64,000 bases of DNA, taken from NCBI GenBank assembly GCA_016720145.1, contig JADJXV010000004.1, forward strand, positions 124,001 to 188,000, given 5' to 3'. Source of the stretch: Ignavibacteria bacterium. Lineage in GTDB: Bacteria > Bacteroidota > Ignavibacteria > Kapaibacteriales > UBA961. Of the stretch, positions 1 through 7,741 are shown one piece after another; within the stretch, counting starts at the first letter, position 1; the number at the start of each line of letters is the position of its first letter. Below the pieces are notes generated by a model. It was given only the letters and a program-made list of their open reading frames with translations, was not told the DNA's origin and did not search any database. A program made the translations under genes and the position numbers.

Positions 1-2
1 TT

Positions 3-431
3 TCACGTGTTGGTGGTAATGCGCAGATTAAGCCGATGAAAAAAGTGGCTGGTCCGTTAAAACTAGAGCTTGCGATGTTCCGCGAACTCGAAGCGTTCGC
101 AAAATTTGGCTCTGACCTAGACAAGTCAACTCAACAGCAACTTACTCGTGGCTATGTACTTACTGAGATTCTAAAACAAGCTCAGTACTCTCCGGTGCCG
201 GTTGAACATCAAATCGCGATGGTTGTCGCTGCAACTAATGGATATTTAGATGCTATTCCAGTCGAAAATTTGAAGCGATATGAAACAGAATTTATCGATT
301 TCATGGAAAATGCTCACAAGGCTACCTTGATGTCGATTATTGAAATTAAAGACTTGAATGATGCGGTCAAAGTGCCGTTACTTGCTGCTATTAAGCAGTT
401 TACCGAACGGTTTATGACGACGATTCATTGA
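3..431 (+). CDS. atpA: F-type ATP synthase subunit alpha, C-terminal part (runs in from the left edge)
   Basis: This is the last ~142 codons of the alpha subunit of F1-ATPase, the non-catalytic nucleotide-binding subunit of the alpha3beta3 head. The visible part opens with SRVGGNAQIKPMKKVAG, the conserved stretch just after the nucleotide-binding domain, and continues into the helical C-terminal domain (LELAMFRELEAFAKFGSDLD). The frame is open from base 3, so the gene begins outside the window; the ATG at 36 is internal. hldD follows 55 bp downstream and atpG lies beyond it, so the usual alpha-gamma order is interrupted. No beta or epsilon gene is nearby. Identification is secure. Confidence 0.96.
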   Translation, partial: SRVGGNAQIKPMKKVAGPLKLELAMFRELEAFAKFGSDLDKSTQQQLTRGYVLTEILKQAQYSPVPVEHQIAMVVAATNGYLDAIPVENLKRYETEFIDFMENAHKATLMSIIEIKDLNDAVKVPLLAAIKQFTERFMTTIH

Positions 432-486
432 TGAATTATAGATTCACTTGCGTGCAATCTTTATCTCTCATTGTATAATTGAAAAT

Positions 487-1452
487 ATGGTTGTCGTAAC
501 AGGCGGAGCGGGTTTCATCGGAAGTTGCTTTCTCAAGAAATTAAACGACGAGGGCGTGAGTGACGTTCTCGTCGTTGATTATTTAGGAGAGGCAAACAAG
601 TGGAAGAACTTAGTAGGAAAGCAGTTTACGGACATTATTCACCCAGATGTGTTTCGTGAAGATTTGCTTGACGGAGATTATATGGATGACATTGAAGTCA
701 TCATTCACTTGGGTGCATGTTCAGCGACAACAGAGAAAAATGCCGATTATTTATTAGATAATAATTACCGGTATAGTGTAGATTTGGCAGCATATTCTGC
801 GAGTAATGACGTTCGGTTTATTTATGCAAGCAGCGCTGCTACGTATGGTATTGGTGAACAGGGCTATAGTGACACCTTAAGTCATACTCTCCGCCCACTG
901 AATATGTACGGGTATTCTAAGCTCTTATTTGACAACTGGATACTGAATAACGGTTTGCAGGAAAGTTGTGTCGGGATACGTTATTTTAACGTATTCGGTC
1001 CGAATGAATACCACAAAAGCGACATGGCAAGTATGGTCTATAAAGCATTCTGCCAGATTGAGCAAACGGGGAAAATCAAGCTGTTTAAATCGAATTCTCC
1101 TCAGTATAAAGATGGCGAACAAAAGCGTGATTTTGTCTATGTCAAGGACGTTTGCGATGTGATGTGGAAATTGGTGAAAGACACGAGTATCGCAGGACTA
1201 TTCAACCTCGGCACAGGGAACGCTAGAAATTGGAATGAAGTAGCGAATGCGGTCTTTCATGCAGTCGGTATAGAGCCAAGAATAGAATATATAGAAATGC
1301 CCGACGCGCTGAAGCAGCAATATCAGAATTATACCGAAGCGGACATGTCGAAATTAGCTCAGACAAGCGCGGCACATGAGTTTCAGACCTTAGAATCATC
1401 AGTCAATGATTATGTCGGCGAGTATTTATTTACCAAGAAAATGTATTGGTAG
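487..1452 (+). CDS. hldD: ADP-L-glycero-D-manno-heptose 6-epimerase
   Basis: Converts ADP-D-glycero-D-manno-heptose to the L-glycero form, the last step in making the activated heptose of the LPS inner core. The 321-residue product starts with the Rossmann motif VTGGAGFIG (residues 4-12). It has the SSAATYG strand with the conserved Ser near 116 and the short-chain dehydrogenase YxxxK pair at Tyr141/Lys145 (YGYSK), followed by RYFNVFGP, typical of the extended SDR/HldD group. I chose the ATG at 487 because the glycine motif then sits at its normal distance from the N-terminus; a TTG at 448 would add 13 residues of unrelated sequence. It lies between atpA and atpG with ~55 bp gaps on both sides, an unusual position. 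Confidence 0.93.
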   Translation: MVVVTGGAGFIGSCFLKKLNDEGVSDVLVVDYLGEANKWKNLVGKQFTDIIHPDVFREDLLDGDYMDDIEVIIHLGACSATTEKNADYLLDNNYRYSVDLAAYSASNDVRFIYASSAATYGIGEQGYSDTLSHTLRPLNMYGYSKLLFDNWILNNGLQESCVGIRYFNVFGPNEYHKSDMASMVYKAFCQIEQTGKIKLFKSNSPQYKDGEQKRDFVYVKDVCDVMWKLVKDTSIAGLFNLGTGNARNWNEVANAVFHAVGIEPRIEYIEMPDALKQQYQNYTEADMSKLAQTSAAHEFQTLESSVNDYVGEYLFTKKMYW

Positions 1453-1508
1453 TTGATCATCGAGTATCAACGTGAAGTCAGCAACAATTAAACTAAAACA
1501 AGGGTATT

Positions 1509-2399
1509 ATGGCAACGTTACGTGACATTCGCCAGCGAATTGGCGCAGTAAAAAATACAGCAAAAATCACCTCTGCCATGAAAATGGTGGCTGCAGCAAA
1601 GCTCCGAAGAGCGCAGGATTCTATTATTGCTGCTCGTCCTTATACGCTTAAGTTATCAGAAATTCTCGGGAATTTAGCAGCATCGACTGAGGAAGATTAT
1701 TACCATCCATTATTACGAAAGCCAACGCACGTCAAGAATATAGCTGTCATTGTCGTTTGCTCGGACAGAGGACTCTGCGGTAGCTTTAATGCCAATCTTC
1801 TCAAAGCAGCCAGCAATCATATTACCAAAGTGCTTCCCTCACTTTATGCAGGTGTAAAAATTACCGTAGTTCCAATAGGTAAAAGGGCTGTATCTTTCTT
1901 TAGCAAACGTAGCATAGCTGTCGCAAAGGACTTTCCGGATATTTTTGCCAAGCTGAACTTTAGCACAGCACTTGATGTGGCAAGCTTGATATCCGATGGA
2001 TTTACCGATGAAAAATTTGACAGAGTTGAAATATTTTGTAATGAATTTAAGTCTGTTATTAAACAAGAAGTAAAGCTTAATACGTTGCTTCCTCTCGAGC
2101 GCAGTACTCCGGAAACATCTCATCATTCTGATACAAACAGTGATTACATCTTCGAGCCGTCCCGTGGTGATATCATGGATGAATTATTACCGAAATACCT
2201 CAATATCCAAGTATGGCGCGCATTACTCGAGTCGAATGCAGCAGAGCAAGCAGCCCGAATGATGGCAATGGATAATGCAACGACCAATGCACGTGATTTG
2301 ATTCGCGCATTACAGCTTCAATACAACAAAGCACGCCAAGCTGCAATCACCAAGGAAATGCTTGAAATTGTCGGTGGAGCAGAAGCATTGAGAAAGTAA
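1509..2399 (+). CDS. atpG: F-type ATP synthase subunit gamma
   Basis: The gamma subunit is the central rotor shaft of F1Fo-ATP synthase. The 296-residue product has both family signatures: the N-terminal coiled-coil helix (MATLRDIRQRIGAVKNTAKI then TSAMKMVAAAKLRRAQ) and the C-terminal helix (ESNAAEQAARMMAMDNATTN, ending ITKEMLEIVGGAEAL). The middle SDRGLCGSFNANL motif is also standard. A short insertion around residues 200-215 (rich in Ser, Thr and His) is a little longer than in many homologues. It is followed within 25 bp by a strong terminator, so it is the last gene of its transcription unit. Confidence 0.97.
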   Translation: MATLRDIRQRIGAVKNTAKITSAMKMVAAAKLRRAQDSIIAARPYTLKLSEILGNLAASTEEDYYHPLLRKPTHVKNIAVIVVCSDRGLCGSFNANLLKAASNHITKVLPSLYAGVKITVVPIGKRAVSFFSKRSIAVAKDFPDIFAKLNFSTALDVASLISDGFTDEKFDRVEIFCNEFKSVIKQEVKLNTLLPLERSTPETSHHSDTNSDYIFEPSRGDIMDELLPKYLNIQVWRALLESNAAEQAARMMAMDNATTNARDLIRALQLQYNKARQAAITKEMLEIVGGAEALRK

Positions 2400-2421
2400 T
2401 TATCGCAATTGTGAATAAAGT

Positions 2422-2457
2422 AAAAGGCGTAGAGCAATCTACGCCTTTTTGTTTTTA
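2422..2457 (+). terminator. Rho-independent terminator after atpG
   Basis: A 12-bp perfect stem (AAAAGGCGTAGA pairing with TCTACGCCTTTT) with a GCAA loop is followed by a T-rich tail. It closes the atpA-hldD-atpG unit. Confidence 0.9.
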
Positions 2458-2603
2458 ATGAGTTATGCTTGTTATCAGAAGTAATTTACGAGCGTATTCT
2501 ATCTGCTAAAATTTGTTAAAATTAAATTGAAACTTTTGTTTTTGCCTGAGCGTACTGTCGTGAAAGTTCAAGTTTGTTCATTCACTTTCCCTTGGAGCAC
2601 ATT

Positions 2604-3077
2604 ATGCAAAGAGCGTATCGATCCAAACAAAATAAAGTCGTCGGCGGTGTCTGCGCCGGGCTTGCGGAGTATTTTGATATCGACCCCGTCTTATTACGAA
2701 TAGGATTTGCAGTTGCCTTTTTCGTCTATGGTACGGGTTTTTTATTGTATATAATTTTAATGATTGCCCTTCCTAATAAAGAAGATCTTCCCGGGTATAT
2801 TCCCGAGTCAGACACACCGCTTGCTGATAAACCAAGCTATCAACCTCGTGACAAAAGTAAGCGTAATTTAATGGGAGGAATACTACTTATCGTGTTCGGG
2901 CTGATTTTTCTTGCAGAAAATTTTATTCCAAATGTTAACTTCGAAGACCTATGGCCCTTGCTACTTGTGGCATTTGGAGCAACGATAATTTGGAATTCAT
3001 TTCAGCGTTCAAGCCGTCCTACGCCTACACCAACTATCAATTCACAACCTCCCACATTCACACAAACAGGAGAATAA
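2604..3077 (+). CDS. PspC-domain membrane protein with LiaF-type transmembrane segment
   Basis: The first ~60 residues are a classic PspC domain: MQRAYRSKQNKVVGGVCAGL then AEYFDIDPVLLRIGF and a membrane helix (AFFVYGTGFLLYIILMIALP). The second half has a pair of hydrophobic segments (LMGGILLIVFGLIFL and LWPLLLVAFGATIIW) like the LiaF/DUF5668 transmembrane region. The ATG at 2604 is preceded by GGAG and begins exactly at the domain; an upstream TTG at 2574 is less likely. PspC proteins act in envelope-stress sensing in E. coli and in various fused forms elsewhere; the exact role here is inferred. The next gene starts 3 bp after its stop and shares the second domain, so the two form an operon. 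Confidence 0.88.
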   Translation: MQRAYRSKQNKVVGGVCAGLAEYFDIDPVLLRIGFAVAFFVYGTGFLLYIILMIALPNKEDLPGYIPESDTPLADKPSYQPRDKSKRNLMGGILLIVFGLIFLAENFIPNVNFEDLWPLLLVAFGATIIWNSFQRSSRPTPTPTINSQPPTFTQTGE

Positions 3078-3080
3078 TTT

Positions 3081-4025
3081 ATGAAAACAGGAAGAATATT
3101 TTGGGGAACGTTCTTGCTCAGTTCGGGTATAATTTTACTCTTAGGAAATTACGGCATGGTCAACGTGTATTGGGAAGGAGTATGGAAACTTTGGCCTCTT
3201 GCACTTATCATCTGGGGAGCGAAGGCATTTATTCAAGATCAGACAATTCGTTCAGTATTATCGGCTTGCGGAGGAATATTGCTTGGAATGGCTCTATTTT
3301 CAGGAATATTCACCGGTGTAAATACCATCAAAGAGAATATCAATTTTGATTGTGATTCACCACGAAGTGGGAAAGAAACGAGTCAGGTGCTGACAGAAAC
3401 ATTCGAAAGTACCGATAGCACAGTCAAAGCAGTTAATTTCGAACTTGATGCAGGTGCAGGTAAATTTTTTATAACAGGTGATTCTACCCAAAGCTTGGTC
3501 GAGGCAAGTACATTGTCGAGTTTTGGCGGCTATGACTTAGAAACTACCAGAAATGATTCTTCGACCACAGTAGAACTCTCCATGCAAGATGGACATGTAC
3601 ATTGGAATTGGTTCAAACGCAATAAAATGGAAAATCGAGTTGATATTAAGTTAAATACATTTCCTCTATGGAATTTAGATGTAGATTTAGGAGCATCAGC
3701 TTCGAATTTTGATTTAACAAAATATAGAGTCAATAAGCTTTCTATGGATGTCGGCGCAGCATCTGTCAAAGTAAAGCTCGGAGATCGTACTGATTCGACA
3801 CACTTCAATCTTGAATGCGGTGCAGCATCGGTTGAGCTCAGTATTCCAACAAATTCAGGTTGTATTCTAGAATTTGAAGATGATGAGTTATCAGGAACTG
3901 ATTTGGCTGGATTCGAAAAAATTTCAGAATCAACCTATCGAACAGCAAATTTCGAAGCTGCAACCAAGAAAGTATTTGTCAACTTAAGCATGGGCGCCTC
4001 TAAGTTCAAAGTGATACGACATTAA
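3081..4025 (+). CDS. LiaF-like membrane protein with extracytoplasmic beta 'toast-rack' domain
   Basis: The 314-residue product has four N-terminal hydrophobic segments in the first ~90 residues (FWGTFLLSSGIILLLGNYG, LWPLALIIWGAKAF, VLSACGGILLGMALFSGIF). A beta-rich soluble region follows with repeating acidic/hydrophobic strands (VNFELDAGAGKFFITGDS, LDVDLGASASNFDLTK, LSMGASKFKVI). That is the pattern of LiaF/DUF2154 and the adhesin-like 'toast rack' domains of bacterial envelope-stress proteins. It is directly downstream of the PspC protein (3 bp gap, with an AGGAG-type site), which supports a shared membrane complex. The function is inferred from family and context. Confidence 0.8.
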   Translation: MKTGRIFWGTFLLSSGIILLLGNYGMVNVYWEGVWKLWPLALIIWGAKAFIQDQTIRSVLSACGGILLGMALFSGIFTGVNTIKENINFDCDSPRSGKETSQVLTETFESTDSTVKAVNFELDAGAGKFFITGDSTQSLVEASTLSSFGGYDLETTRNDSSTTVELSMQDGHVHWNWFKRNKMENRVDIKLNTFPLWNLDVDLGASASNFDLTKYRVNKLSMDVGAASVKVKLGDRTDSTHFNLECGAASVELSIPTNSGCILEFEDDELSGTDLAGFEKISESTYRTANFEAATKKVFVNLSMGASKFKVIRH

Positions 4026-4050
4026 TACGATTCAACAATAGACTCTTCCT

Positions 4051-4087
4051 AGGGACAGCGAAATATCGCGTGTCCCTCTTTTTTTGT
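4051..4087 (+). terminator. Terminator after the PspC/LiaF-like pair
   Basis: The stem AGGGACA-GCGA pairs with TCGC-(G)-TGTCCCT around an AATA loop and is followed by CTTTTTTTG. It closes the two-gene envelope-stress unit. Confidence 0.85.
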
Positions 4088-4131
4088 TATTTTTGAAAAA
4101 AAATTGACGAAAAACAAACGAGATACTTCAC

Positions 4132-4176
4132 AAAAACCCTGCTTGTACACAATTCGACTTGGCAGGGTTTTTCTTT
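4132..4176 (+). terminator. Hairpin with T-rich tail ahead of murC (second terminator or leader attenuator)
   Basis: AAAAACCCTGC and GCAGGGTTTTT form an 11-bp stem around a ~19-nt loop, followed by TTTCTTTG. It ends ~30 bp before the murC ATG and ~45 bp after the previous terminator. It may be a second terminator or part of a murC leader; the sequence alone does not decide. Confidence 0.5.
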
Positions 4177-4204
4177 GAAGAATATCTTAAGATTCAGGGA
4201 AACT

Positions 4205-5572
4205 ATGTTCACAACTGTTACGAATATACATTTTGTAGGTATAGGCGGCATCGGAATGAGTGGAATCGCGGAAATTCTTGTATCCCAAGGTTTTACTGTG
4301 AGCGGTTCAGATGCGGTCCAGTCAGAAAGTACCGATTACCTTGCCACTATTGGTGCAAAAATCATCATCGGTCACGCACCTTCGAATATCGATTCCGCCG
4401 AAGTAGTTGTCTATTCAAGTGCGGTGAATGTCCTTGAGAATCCCGAAACTTTAGAGGCAATTAACCGCAAAATTCCTCTTATCCGCCGCGCTGAAATGCT
4501 CGCCGAAGTCGCTCGACTCAATTACTGCCTCGCAATCGCCGGCACCCACGGCAAAACAACCACTACCTCTATGTGTGGATTAGTACTTATGAAAGCCGGC
4601 ATCGATCCGACGGTGCTCGTTGGAGGTCGTCTCCGCGGACTCGGCGGTACGAACGCACGACTTGGCAAAGGCAAGTGGACCGTCGTCGAAGCCGATGAAT
4701 ATGACCGTTCATTCTTACAGCTATCTCCAACGATTGCAATTATTAATAATGTCGAAGCCGAACATCTCGATATATACGGTTCACTCGATGAAGTCAAAAA
4801 TGCTTTTGTCGAATTCGCCAATAAAACCCCGTTTTACGGTTTTACCGCCGTCGGTCTCGATGACACAGGTGTGAAAGATATTTTACCGAGAATTACCAAG
4901 AAAATAGTCACCTACGGAATCTCTCCTCATGCTGATATCAGAGCGACGAATATAACGGCTGAAAACCGCTCAACGCATTGTACTGTCATTGCTAATGATA
5001 TACCTCTTGGCGAACTCACCATCAATATCCCCGGTATACATAATATTAAAAACGCACTTGCCGCCGTGACGGTCGGACTCCAGCTTGGTATCGAGTATGA
5101 TGTTATACGGCAAGCAATAGCAGAATTTTCCGGTGTGTATAGGCGTTTTGAAATTAAAGGTGAATTTGATGGAGTACTCATAGTCGATGACTACGCACAT
5201 CATCCGACTGAAGTACGCGCCACCCTCTCGGCTGCTCGAGCTGGATGGAAGGATCGTCGTATTGTCTGTGTGTTTCAGCCGCATACCTATACACGCACCC
5301 GTGATTTCCTCAAAGAGTTTGGTCAGTCTTTCGATGATGCGGATGTCCTTGTCGTGCTTGATATTTACGCAGCTCGCGAAAAACCAATCGAAGGTCTGAC
5401 CGGTGAGTCCATTGCGAAAGCTGCCCGACAAAGTGGTCACAAGAATGTACGGTATTGCCAATCGAAAGAAGAAGCGACGGAATTTCTACAAACTTTTGTT
5501 CGTGAGGGTGATTTGCTGCTTACCTTAGGTGCGGGAGATGTATGGAAAATCACTAATCATCTTATGAATTAA
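4205..5572 (+). CDS. murC: UDP-N-acetylmuramate--L-alanine ligase
   Basis: Adds L-alanine to UDP-MurNAc, the first amino-acid step of peptidoglycan synthesis in the cytoplasm, using ATP. The 455-residue product shows the N-terminal nucleotide motif GIGGIGMSGIAE (from residue 12), the Mur-ligase ATP loop AGTHGKTTTTSM (about 112-123), the metal/ATP region VEADEYDRSFL, the middle NNVEAEHLDIY, and the C-terminal DDYAHHPTEV and FQPHTYTRT blocks specific for MurC. The ATG at 4205 is chosen over a TTG at 4175 because an AGGGAA site lies just upstream and the product then starts at the expected place. It appears monocistronic here; no other mur gene is adjacent in the window. Confidence 0.97.
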   Translation: MFTTVTNIHFVGIGGIGMSGIAEILVSQGFTVSGSDAVQSESTDYLATIGAKIIIGHAPSNIDSAEVVVYSSAVNVLENPETLEAINRKIPLIRRAEMLAEVARLNYCLAIAGTHGKTTTTSMCGLVLMKAGIDPTVLVGGRLRGLGGTNARLGKGKWTVVEADEYDRSFLQLSPTIAIINNVEAEHLDIYGSLDEVKNAFVEFANKTPFYGFTAVGLDDTGVKDILPRITKKIVTYGISPHADIRATNITAENRSTHCTVIANDIPLGELTINIPGIHNIKNALAAVTVGLQLGIEYDVIRQAIAEFSGVYRRFEIKGEFDGVLIVDDYAHHPTEVRATLSAARAGWKDRRIVCVFQPHTYTRTRDFLKEFGQSFDDADVLVVLDIYAAREKPIEGLTGESIAKAARQSGHKNVRYCQSKEEATEFLQTFVREGDLLLTLGAGDVWKITNHLMN

Positions 5573-5911
5573 TGAGATAGACTGGTGGTAGGTAAAGGTG
5601 AGCTTGATTTTTTCCATTAGATAATGCCGAAGAGGATTTGTTGAGATATCTTATAATTAAATTGATTCTACTATAAAGATAAATTCTATTACTTATATTT
5701 GTCTCAACATGTTCCATGATTTTGAAGAACCAATTTTTCCCGTATTTTTGCCGAGAAAATTGAATGTCATTACATTTCGTTTCGGTTATCATTCGATTGG
5801 TTTGGTTGAGTATAACATTAACGCAAAATTTAAACTCAGAGAATAACTTCAGCAAAGAGCAATAATGGCATAGATTATGATAAATCATAGTATTACAATG
5901 TTTCTGTTCGG
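5573..5911. other. Gap between murC and the first cyclase gene, no supported gene
   Basis: 339 bp, AT-rich. A minus-strand open frame (5562-5888) has no recognisable family features, overlaps the murC stop and has unusual composition, so I do not call it. The promoter of the cyclase pair is presumably here, but I see no convincing consensus. Confidence 0.4.
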
Positions 5912-7738
5912 GTGCATCTTACAGTGAAACTTATGACACATGACGAACTCCAATCGCGGCTAAGCCGTGCAAACGCGGAGAATATCAAGGGAAATTTTAT
6001 GGAAGCTGAGCAATTGGCTCATAGTGTCATTGCTGTGACTGATCAATGTGATGAACATCACGTATCTGCCTTGCTTACCATTGCTGATTCGGTGCGTTTG
6101 AAGGGGTCAATTGACGAAGCTTTCACACTGGTAGAGGACGCGCTCGGACTCGCTGAACATCACAATCATTTGACAAATAAAGCGCTTGCTTGGATGATGC
6201 TCGGTATGATGCATTGGCCGAGAGGGTCGTATGATCTAGCTCTGGATTATTTGGGTAAAGCATTAGTAGCTCACGAAACTCTCGGGAAGAAATCAGGTTC
6301 GGCCCGCGATATGATGAACATCGGTATCGTCTATGCCTATCTCGGTTCATACGAAGAAGCCCTCGAATATCTTGGAACATCTATAGTCATGTACGAAGAG
6401 CTGTCCGATAAATCAGGGGTCGCAGTTGTCACAGGAAATATTGGCGGCGTGTATGCCCGACTCGGTACGTATGATAATGCATTAGAATATTTTGAAAAAG
6501 CGCTTGCAACACACAGAGAACTCGGCGAAAAATCATTAATTGCCGGTATTACAGGCAATATAGGGAGTGTCTATTATTCTTTGGGTGCTTATGATAAGGC
6601 ATTGGAATTTCTTGGGATAGCACTTTCTGAGCATGTCGAGCTCGGCGCCAAATCTGCCGTCGCCCTCGTTACAGGTAATATTGGTGGTGTATATGCTGAT
6701 CTCGGATTATTTGATATTGCATTAGAATATTTCAGCAAAGCGCTCGCTACCCACGAAGAGCTTGGGGAGAAGTCAGGCGCGGCAATAGTTATTGGAAATA
6801 TCGGCACACTTTACGCATCCCAAAAATTTGAAAATTATGATCCTGTCAAGGCCGAAGAGTTTTTATTGAGAGCAATCGCGATCAATGAAGACCTTGGTAC
6901 TAAAGGACAGAACGTTGATGTTTATAAGTCACTTGCAGAGCTTTATGAAAATCAGAATCGATGGGAAGCAGTCGAGTATTTTCGAAAATACTTTACCACC
7001 TATCAACAATTACAAAATGACGAAGCTGCCAAGCAAGCACAGATCATTGATCACCGGCGTAAGCTTGAAGAGGTCGAGCGTGACCGGCAGATTCGAATCG
7101 TTCGATTTCAGGAACAGGAGAAAATTCTCCATAATATCTTACCGGCACACATTGCAGAGCGCATGGTGGCAGGTGAGAAGACAATCGCCGATTCATTTGA
7201 AGAGGTAACTGTCTTTTTCTCTGATATTGTTGGATTTACAGCACTTTCTCAACAAGTATCGGCGGAGAAATTGGTTGGGTTACTTAATAGTATTTTTTCT
7301 CAATTCGATCAATTAGCCAGAAAACACGGACTCGAGAAGATCAAAACGATGGGTGACTCGTACATGGCTGTGGCAGGCGCACCTCTCAAGCAAGACAATC
7401 ATGCAGAGCGGGCAGCACTTTTTGCACTTGATGTAGCGGAAATGATGCATGAATATCGTACACAAGCTGGAGGGCAGATTGAAATTCGCATTGGGTTGCA
7501 TTCGGGAAGTGTCGTGGCGGGAATTATTGGTGAGAATAAATTAGCGTATGATCTTTGGGGAGACGCAGTTAATACGGCAAGCAGAATGGAATCACATGGA
7601 GAAACAGGGAAAATTCATGTGAGTGAAAATTTTGTGAAGTCAGTTGGAAATTCAGCGTTCCGCTTTACCGAACGCGGCGCAATGGAAATCAAAGGTAAAG
7701 GTATGATGAAGACTTATTTTCTCGAAATTGCACCGTAA
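5912..7738 (+). CDS. TPR-repeat adenylate cyclase (class III), first of a tandem pair
   Basis: The N-terminal ~350 residues are about eight tetratricopeptide repeats of the long 'GNIG..Y..LG.YD.ALEYF.KAL..H.ELGEKS' type. A short coiled stretch (around 370-400) leads into a C-terminal class III nucleotidyl cyclase domain. Metal-binding Asp438 (FFSDIVGF) and Asp482 (KTMGDSYMA) are present. So are the ATP-selecting Lys in EKIKT, the Asp in YDLWGDA, and the transition-state NxxSR motif in VNTASRME, so adenylate rather than guanylate cyclase activity is predicted. No membrane segment or signal peptide is visible, so it should be cytosolic, with the TPRs as a protein-interaction input. The start may be GTG 5912 or ATG 5933. 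A paralogue begins 3 bp after its stop. Confidence 0.92.
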   Translation: MHLTVKLMTHDELQSRLSRANAENIKGNFMEAEQLAHSVIAVTDQCDEHHVSALLTIADSVRLKGSIDEAFTLVEDALGLAEHHNHLTNKALAWMMLGMMHWPRGSYDLALDYLGKALVAHETLGKKSGSARDMMNIGIVYAYLGSYEEALEYLGTSIVMYEELSDKSGVAVVTGNIGGVYARLGTYDNALEYFEKALATHRELGEKSLIAGITGNIGSVYYSLGAYDKALEFLGIALSEHVELGAKSAVALVTGNIGGVYADLGLFDIALEYFSKALATHEELGEKSGAAIVIGNIGTLYASQKFENYDPVKAEEFLLRAIAINEDLGTKGQNVDVYKSLAELYENQNRWEAVEYFRKYFTTYQQLQNDEAAKQAQIIDHRRKLEEVERDRQIRIVRFQEQEKILHNILPAHIAERMVAGEKTIADSFEEVTVFFSDIVGFTALSQQVSAEKLVGLLNSIFSQFDQLARKHGLEKIKTMGDSYMAVAGAPLKQDNHAERAALFALDVAEMMHEYRTQAGGQIEIRIGLHSGSVVAGIIGENKLAYDLWGDAVNTASRMESHGETGKIHVSENFVKSVGNSAFRFTERGAMEIKGKGMMKTYFLEIAP

Positions 7739-7741
7739 ATC

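Noticed and set aside
5562..5888. 108-residue minus-strand open frame after murC
   Set aside because: It overlaps the end of murC, has no recognisable features and lies in AT-rich DNA where such frames occur by chance.
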